NCBI RefSeq assembly: GCF_033568475.1
Contig: NW_027331831.1
Location: 15,500,001 to 15,564,000, forward strand
Reading direction: 5' to 3'
Source of the DNA: Henckelia pumila
Taxonomy: Eukaryota > Streptophyta > Magnoliopsida > Lamiales > Gesneriaceae
DNA: 64,000 bases
Position numbers and translations under genes: made by a program. The notes beneath the pieces were generated by a model. The model saw only the letters and a list, made by a program, of their open reading frames with translations. It was not told where the DNA came from and made no database searches. This document shows, piece after piece, positions 57,388 to 64,000 of the stretch. Position 1 is the stretch's first letter, and each line of letters starts with the position of its first letter.

Positions 57388-58329
57388 CAGCTACCCATTA
57401 TTCCTCGGCACTGATCACTAGGATGGCAACCTCCGCACCTGCTGCAAAGACATACCTGAATAACCAACACTTTGGCCAGAGCCAAACTGCCTCGAGCCAC
57501 TGGAACTTGAAGAACTGTTCCCTGGCTTCTTAAACTGCTTTCCTTTTGCTCTATACTGATCCCTTTGGTTGTTGCTACTGCTTCCACCATCATACCTCTG
57601 TGGTTGATTCTGGTACTGCAATGGTTGGTTCTAATACTGAGACGGTTGTGCCGGAAACTGTCTATGCTGCTGCTGTGGTACAGACTGATTCCCTCTTTGT
57701 CTCATCAGTCCCGCTTCTGATCCTTTTGCATGATTCATGGCATCCGCAAAATTATCAGGCCTAGCAGTGTTAACTAACATAAAGATCTCGGGATTCAAGA
57801 CATTGATAAACTGATCGGCTTTTGCTTCTTTTTTGCCGGCAATAAGCGGTGAAAAATGCAACAGGCTATCGAATTTGGCAACATAATCCTCAATGTTTAA
57901 GTTCCCTTGCCTCAGAGTAGCAAACTCGGCACCCTTATCTTTACGGTACAAAACGGGGAAAAAGCGCTTATAGAACTCAGTTTTGAAAAGATTCCAAGTA
58001 ATGAATGTACCTCGATTTTCAATGGCTCTCTTTGTCGTGGTCCACCAGTTTTTAGCGACACCGTGCAACGAATGAATGATTAACCTGGTTCGGCGGTCAT
58101 CAGAATAATCAAGGGAATAAAAAAACTGGTTAATGTCATTCAACCAGCTCTCGCAGTCAACTGGATTTTCAGTACCCTTCAAAGTCGGCGGCTTAAAAGA
58201 TTGGAACCTCTTCAGTAAGGTTTCCATAGGAGTTGTTGTGGCATCCATCTGATCAGTTTCGGTACTAGCCTGTTCGTTCGAAGGAGTAACTGGCGGAGGA
58301 TTTCTGTTAATTAATCGACAAGGACCCAT
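57388..58329 (-). pseudogene. Gy-C gag, broken
   Basis: The ATG at 58329 gives TPMETLLKRFQSFKPPTLKG, CESWLNDINQFFYSLDYSDD, KNWWTTTKRAIENRG and LRQGNLNIEDYVAKFDSLL. A TAG at 57631 replaces Gln in a Gln/Asn/Tyr-rich linker. The Ser-rich part is followed by a frameshift near 57450, after which the knuckle CSRCGGCHPSDQC is readable in the next frame (usual His changed to Cys in GGRH). Another TAG follows at about 57374 in the second knuckle. Confidence 0.86.
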
Positions 58330-58614
58330 CTGATAATCAAAGGTTAGGACACAAGATATCTCAATCGCTAAAATTCGATGCCCTTCAACCTCTCAGAATT
58401 TCGGATACAAGTCGATAAAAAAATAGTTATATCTCAAGTAGTCCATGATTTATAATTTAAATCACATAATCATGAAATTAAAATAATTCTCAAATAATAA
58501 AACATGCTCGCATGGAATTTATATAATCAAATAAATAACTCAATCACATGCGAGAAGCCAATTCAAGCGGACTCGATCTACCCCGCTCAATTCTAGTTCA
58601 ACCAAGAACTTATC

Positions 58615-58626
58615 GCTCTGATACCA
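58615..58626 (-). other. Gy-C primer-binding site (initiator Met tRNA type)
   Basis: The minus strand reads TGGTATCAGAGC just after the 5' LTR end at 58632. Confidence 0.88.
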
Positions 58627-58631
58627 CTTAA

Positions 58632-60659
58632 TGTGAGACCTCGATTCTAATCATCTAAACAAGAATTAATCCTATCGATAAACAAACAAGAGCCAAGAAA
58701 TAAGCAATAAAAAAAATTAATTTTGAAGGTGAACAATGCCCCGCTTGATCGGTAACTTCTTGCCGATCGAGCGAGAAAAACCCTGTCCAACTTTCCCAGG
58801 TCTTCTCGCTCGATCAGAAAGAAGTTACCGATTTAGCGAGAAAAGCTCTGGCTCGCAAGGCCAAGACTGCCCGCTCAATCGATAAACTTCAACTGATCAA
58901 GCGAGCCCAAGTCTGCAGAAAACCAGAAGCTGCTCTAACTTAAAAAATCCAACTCCAACTCCATTCAATACATAAAGAGGTATAAATTCATTCAATCAAC
59001 ATCATACAACCTTAATATTCAGCTATTCGATACAACATGATTCAAACAAAGTTTGAGTTCTAAACACACACCAAAACATAAACTAGATTGGCATGCGATT
59101 CGACTTCTAAACCAAAGTCCCACTTCTATTTCCTCAATCTCGATCTATCCCTGTCGTCTCTGACTCTATCTTGCCCCACCTTTCGCCAATTACACATACA
59201 AAACAAAGCAACAGCCAGAAAACTCCGGTGAGAATAAATCCCAGTAACAGGACATGCAATATCAATTAGCATATCAATATCATGATATGGCATTCATAAG
59301 ATTCAATAAAGCTAAGGATGAGATGCATGTCTTTAAAAATCCGGAATTATCAAAATCAGATAATCAAAAAGAAAATTCGTTCGTTCGTTCGGTTGGGATC
59401 CCGAGGCCAAGATCTCATGACTTACCACCGACTCTCCCGATCGAGGTGAGTTCACTTATCTATATCCTCTAGACTTTGAGCAACATATAAAGAGTCTTCT
59501 GAACTTTGGGCGAAATCCATGACCCATGCCACTCAGTTATAGTCCCCAAAACGTCTAATTCAATTTGGGCGGTTCTGCCCATTCAAAACAAAGGTAAATT
59601 CTCAATATAAATGCAATACAGTTTGATATGAATTCAACTAAATTCATGAAGTCACATAAGAGCATATAATCAAGCAAAGCCCATTCAAAATCAAATAACA
59701 TGCAAGTATGTGGTTTAGGGAAACTCTAACTTCAAAATCATTCTCGAGTGTTCTTTCCAATTCGATCGATGTTATCTTATACCTTATTCGGTTCAAAGGT
59801 GCTCCAAATCTGAAATTCAATAACAAGGAAAATTCATAACCAATTCAAACTCATTAAATCAAACTAGGTAAAACTCATTACTAATCCTCGTCAATTTGCT
59901 ATCGATTCAAACTCTGAAACTCTGAGCCCTACGACTTCACACAAATCTGAAAGAAGAAGAATAGAACATCAATATCCACATTCAACTAAATCGAATTTGG
60001 CTCAAACATTCAAACCAAACGATATCCCAAAACTCAAACCGACGGCATAACGGCTAAAAATCGATTAACCGAAAACACAGACAGCAGTACGTACAATATC
60101 TCATTCAACTCAATAAAACTCCAATCCCATCAAAACAACTCAAATCAACCAAATCTCAAATCCCAATTTTTGAAAATCACAAGAAAATTCATAAAAAAAC
60201 CCGAACGACGTTCTTTTTCCGATCTGACTGAGAATAAACGATAAGAACAAGTTCAAAAACATCATACTCGAAACTCATTTGATTCTAACAACATCCGGAA
60301 AATAAAGTATATCTGATCGAAGAAATACTTACAATAGAATGAAGCTCTCAATGTTGTGATCGCTAATCTGCCTTCAGATATAATTTCTAACGGACGGATC
60401 GAGTAGAAACCGAAATCTGAAAGCTTGGAGAAGGGTTGGGGCCTCTTCAATGGAGGATGGCGTGATGGAGGAGGCGATGGAGTGAAAATAAAAGTCAAAC
60501 TCTTGTATAAATATCTAACAAACTCCAAATTTGTATTTTAGTCCCTAAAATTTCCAAAAATTGCAAAATAAACCCTGATCAAAATCAAATCGGCTCTTGA
60601 ATTCTATAATCTCCGAATATTTCAAATAAACTCAATTAAGATAAATTTGGGGCATTACA
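58632..60659 (-). repeat. Gy-C 5' LTR
   Basis: The LTR is 2028 bp; the minus strand runs TGTAATGCCCC... to ...GGTCTCACA. It contains all three U5 hairpins and the gggatcccgaggcc block in the same order as the Gy-A 3' LTR. Confidence 0.92.
58742..58903 (-). promoter_or_regulatory. three tandem hairpins in LTR U5 (Gy-C, 5' LTR)
   Basis: Hairpin 1: cgcttgatcggtaa (58742-58755) with ttgccgatcgagcg (58760-58773). Hairpin 2 lies around 58804-58840 (tcgctcgatc with gatttagcga). Hairpin 3 lies around 58872-58903 (cgctcaatcgat with actgatcaagcg). Hairpins 2 and 3 are partly decayed. Confidence 0.7.
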
Positions 60660-61174
60660 TATCCGATGTATGATTCTTCCCGCAATGATCACATTAGACC
60701 TTATTCTTCTCAAAACAAAATACGCTACCAGATGCAGAAGAAATAGAAACTGATTTCTTGAAGATTGGACTTGTGACTCTAGAACACTAGAAGGTTGGGA
60801 AGACAGAATAGACCTAATTCAGTTCAAACTGATCTTTGTTTGTCGACAACGGTTCACCAAACCATCATACTACATCGTATTATCACATACTGTAACCCGA
60901 TTGTATATACCTTATTCAAGACTTGGAGGAAGTGACCATATTTATCTTCGAAACTTGCATTGATGTATGGACAAAATGACAATAAATCAAAGACCATCTA
61001 TTGATACTCATCAATAGTCATGTTGTCCTGCTTCAAATTCAAAAACTCAATCAACTTTGATTGCAATGAACTGGAGGAAAGTACAAAGTTGTTAAATCAT
61101 TATGCAAATCGGCCCGAGTGACTTGTTTCTGCTCATGCAACAATGACGCAAATGGGGACTTCCATCACTTACGA
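60660..61174 (-). pseudogene. gag remnant of an older gypsy element
   Basis: On the minus strand, near 61071-61005, the translation LIEFLNLKQDNMTIDEYQ is readable, the usual gypsy gag phrase in which relatives have LRQGNLNIEDYV. Stops and frameshifts surround it, and no knuckle or LTR is attached. The piece is different enough from Gy-A to Gy-D to be another family. It is the DNA between Gy-C and Gy-D and probably the oldest layer of the nest. Confidence 0.5.
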
Positions 61175-63248
61175 TGTGAAACCTCGGTTCTAAACAACTA
61201 ATATCGGATTAAACAATAGTTAAGCATACAATATCCAAGATTAAAACCAATAATAATTTTTTTTAAATAGTGCCTCGCTCGATCGGTAAGATTCAACCGA
61301 TCGAGCGAGCCAGAAGTTGCAAACATTCTGCCCGGCTAAACACCAGCACCGCTCGATTGGTAAGATTCCACCGATCGAGCGGGCTCCCTTTTGCAAAAAC
61401 AAAAACATGGAAAATTGTCACTCGCTCGATCGGTCAGATTTCACCGATCGATCGGTGACAGTACAGAATAAAAAGAACAGCAGAACTTGATAAAATTCAA
61501 ACCCAATACATTCAAATCATAATCATGCATTACAATCACAATCTCTCCAAATAATACATGAAGTTCTAGAGTTGATCAACTGCTCAAAAGGATAGAACAT
61601 GCAACGACAACATTTAACCATAAAGCTCGCATAATTGATACAACATAAACAAGGAAGTTCAAGATCTAAACATGTTCCAACATAAACTAGGTAGACATGC
61701 TGACATGACTTCTAACCGAGTCCCACTACTATCTCTCCCTCTTGATGCTAACCAGGTCTTCGCTGACTTGATCCTGCCTCACCTGTTGCCAAGTACACAT
61801 ACAAAACAAAGCAACATCCAGATAACTCCGGTGAGAATGATATTCCCAGTAAAAGCAACATAACAAGTAATACGTGTAATATATCAACAACATGCTTTCA
61901 AGACAACATAATCAAATCAAAACGAATGATATGCATATCTTTAAAATAGGGATATCAATTTTGATAAACAAGGGATTGCTGCTCTGCTTTTGGGATCCCG
62001 AGTATGAGATCACGTAACGACTCACCGACTCTCCCAATCAAGGTGGTGCCACGTATCCCACTCCCCTAGACTTTGGTGCGACTATAAGGAGTATGCTGAC
62101 TCTAGGTGAACCTCTACACCCAGGCCAGTCGCAGTATAACCCCCAAAACATCTAAACAAAAAGGGTCGTTCTACCCGATGAAATCAATGGTTTGGCTCAA
62201 GATGAATGCATAAGAAAACATAAAGCATTAAGCCATATAACAAAAGCTCAATCAACAACAAAATACAAGTTCCACATTCTAGAACAAGTATTGATGCAAG
62301 TATGTGATTTAAGGTAAAACTCAAGAACCAACTGTCCCGAGTATGCTATCCCGCTAACAATGACTGCTTGTACCTTTCGATACGATTATCTGCGACTCTG
62401 GATAAGCTACAATCAAAGGTTATATCAGAAACTATACAACCTAACAACAATAACGGCTCAAGGTAATCTCTTTACCGTTCTTTGTCCAACTCTAAGACGA
62501 TCGACAGCTGCTGACTCTTGGCTCGACAACTTCAACGAATCTGTTCAGAGACAATAGATGATCAACAATGACGATCAACTCAAAAGCCAAAGTTCTACAA
62601 CTCAAACGGTTCAAAATCTATAAAATTAAACCGGTGGCATAACGGTTATAAACTGATCAAACCGGAAACGCAGACAGCAGTACAATATCGATATCAACTC
62701 ATATCAATGTTAATACAACAATAACAACTCAAATTCAACACATCTCAAAATCCTCATTTTCGAAAATAGGCTTTCAAAAATCATAACAAATCCGAACGTC
62801 GCTCTAATTCAAAACCGACAAAAATAAACGATCAGAACTCTGTCAAGAACGACAAACTCAAAAATCAAACGATTCTAAAAACATTCGAAAATCAAAGTCT
62901 AGCTGATCGAAGAAAAACTTACGATAGAACAAAGCTCTCGCTGTAGTGATCGCTAATCAGCCTTCAGAAATAAATTCCAACGAACGGATCGAGCTCGGAC
63001 TGAATTCTGGAAGTTTGAAGAAATGTTGGAGCCGTTTCAATGGAGGGGAATCGAGATGGGGAATAAGATGGAGTGGTTGGACTAAGTCAACTAGATTAGA
63101 TAATATATAAAATCCATTATTTGCATTTTAGTCCCTAAAATTTCAAAAATTTGCAAAATAGACACTGATCAAAATCAAATCGGCTCTCGACATCTGGAAA
63201 CTCTGATTATCTCAAATAAACTCAATTACATAGATTTGGGGCATTACA
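61175..63248 (-). repeat. Gy-D 3' LTR
   Basis: The LTR is 2074 bp; the minus strand runs TGTAATGCCCC... to ...GGTTTCACA. A minus-strand TATA-like run lies at 63101-63110, about 140 bp from the LTR start, as in Gy-A. Confidence 0.88.
61274..61458 (-). promoter_or_regulatory. three tandem hairpins in LTR U5 (Gy-D)
   Basis: Hairpin 1 is a perfect 14-bp stem: ctcgctcgatcggt (61274-61287) with accgatcgagcgag (61296-61309). Hairpin 2: ccgctcgattggt (61349-61361) with accgatcgagcgg (61370-61382), one wobble. Hairpin 3: tcgctcgatcggt (to 61434) with accgatcgatcggtga (61443-61458). The loops are all 8 nt of the type aagattca. The cluster is 99-283 nt from the LTR end and is the best-preserved example in the window. 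Confidence 0.8.
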
Positions 63249-63264
63249 ATTCTCCCCCTCTAAG
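63249..63264 (-). other. Gy-D polypurine tract
   Basis: The minus strand reads CTTAGAGGGGGAGAAT directly before the 3' LTR, the canonical form for this group. Confidence 0.85.
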
Positions 63265-63346
63265 AAGATATTTCGTCCTCGAAATCAATAAGAATCACAA
63301 CTTATAAGATAGAATAAAGAACAAAAGACATTAAGATGAACTCACG

Positions 63347-64000
63347 TCATCCGAATAACTCCAAAAATCGTTGTCTCATGTCAGATTCTGTCTCCCAAGT
63401 CGCTTCCTCGACTCCGTGATGGCTCCACTGCACTTTCACCAACGGAATTAACTTGGTTCTGAGCTGCTTCTCCTTCCTATCAAGGATCTGAATTGGTCAT
63501 TCAAAATAGCTCAGAGTCTCGTCTAACTCTGCTTCATCAGGCTGAAGAATATGAAAAGGATCTGGATGATACTTTCGCAACATAGAGACATGAAAAACGT
63601 CGTGAATACTAGATTAAGAAGGAGGAAGTGCAAGTCTGTAGGCAAGATCGCCTAACTTCTCGAGAATCTCATACGGTCCGATGAATCTCGGAGATAACTT
63701 CCCTCTCTTACCAAATCTGACATTGCCTCTGAAAGGAGAAATCTTCAAGAAGACTCGGTCTCCCAGATCGAAACTCAAAGGTCTACGTCTGACATTCGCA
63801 TACTTCTCTTGTCTATCTTGAACTGACTTCATTCTCGTCTGAATGATCTTTACTTGCTCTGCCATATCTCTAAGAATATCCGGTCCCAAATCAGGTGACT
63901 CGGACAAATCGTCCCAAAACAACGGAGATCAGCACTTCTTACCATACAAAGACTCAAAAAGCGTCATATCGATACTTGCTTGGAAGCTGTTGTTGTAAGA
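63347..64000 (-). pseudogene. Gy-D integrase C-terminus and chromodomain, broken and partial
   Basis: From the window edge the frame reads YNNSFQASIDMTLFESLYG, then a TGA at 63929 (usual Arg in CRSPLY). The linker and C-terminal domain follow (DRVFLKISPFRGNVRFGKRG, LSPRFIGPYEILEKLGDLAY), with a TAA at 63614. The chromodomain is readable to the natural stop at 63347 (LVKVQWSHHGVEEATWETES), with one more TGA at YFE*PIQ. Confidence 0.85.

Larger units (their letters stand above)
27701..60659 (-). mobile_element. Gy-C: Ty3/gypsy chromovirus, interrupted by Gy-B
   Basis: LTRs are 27701-29703 and 58632-60659. The flanks are TATTC (27696-27700) and TATCC (60660-60664), a 5-bp duplication with one mismatch. 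Without the nested DNA it is about 9 kb. Its body is 29704-31462 (integrase side) and 55438-58631 (gag side), joining in frame through the RNase H domain. It has the same gene order and primer site as Gy-A. It is dead through stops, deletions and frameshifts. It lies next to a gag remnant of another gypsy element at 60660-61174. Confidence 0.9.
61175..64000 (-). mobile_element. Gy-D: Ty3/gypsy chromovirus, truncated by the window edge
   Basis: The 3' LTR (61175-63248), polypurine tract and the integrase C-terminus plus chromodomain are present; the rest lies beyond 64000. It has the same orientation and plan as Gy-A and Gy-C and is most like Gy-C in its LTR. The left target duplication should be within the last bases of 61170-61174 (ttacg or neighbouring) and cannot be confirmed here. 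Confidence 0.88.

Overview
This window is plant nuclear DNA, from an angiosperm and most likely a eudicot; the species cannot be named from sequence alone. It is AT-rich and holds one ordinary intron-containing host gene at the far left. Almost everything else is LTR retrotransposons, most of them nested in one another. No rRNA, tRNA gene, CRISPR array or bacterial feature is visible.

Layout. Positions 1-6181 hold a tRNA-derived SINE (about 311-515), a two-exon gene for a small membrane protein (1002-2020), a foldback MITE-like element (2331-2642) and long AT-rich intergenic DNA. An LTR of a low-copy family (6182-6327, resuming at 25415) is split by Gy-A, a Ty3/gypsy chromovirus on the minus strand (6328-25409, TSD GAAAC). 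Gy-A is split by Cop-1, a Ty1/copia element on the plus strand (10485-20532, TSD GAGAA). Cop-1 has an uninterrupted gag-pol reading frame, and its LTRs differ by one substitution plus two TA dinucleotides, so it inserted very recently and may be autonomous.

The right half is a nest four to five levels deep: an old gypsy gag remnant holds Gy-C (27701-60659, TSD TATTC/TATCC), which holds Gy-B (31463-55432, TSD GTTCG), which holds Tat-E (39857-54836, TSD CATCA). Tat-E itself took three insertions: a copia solo LTR related to Cop-1 (47160-49019, TSD CAATC), a poly(A)-tailed retroposon (44155-44912) and an LTR-like element with palindromic ends (53166-54286, TSD CTCA). Gy-D (61175 to beyond 64000) is a fourth chromovirus.

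How the parts work. Gy-A to Gy-D share a plan on the minus strand: an initiator-Met-type primer site, gag with CCHC knuckles, protease, RT, RNase H, integrase and a C-terminal chromodomain, as in the Tekay/Del group. Each is broken by stops and frameshifts, mostly C-to-T or G-to-A changes. Tat-E has the Tat-lineage order with a second, archaeal-type RNase H. Its 3' region adds a ~61-bp minisatellite and an antisense gene with its own TATA box and phase-consistent introns.

The main signal no feature list would name is structural. All four chromovirus LTR families carry two or three tandem GC-rich hairpins about 100-285 nt before the LTR 3' end, just upstream of the primer site. The stem sequences differ between families while the pairing is kept. 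The unrelated Cop-1 has two perfect GC-rich hairpins about 120-190 nt downstream of its primer site. These look like RNA structural elements of the genomic leader, with packaging, dimerisation or translation as candidate roles.
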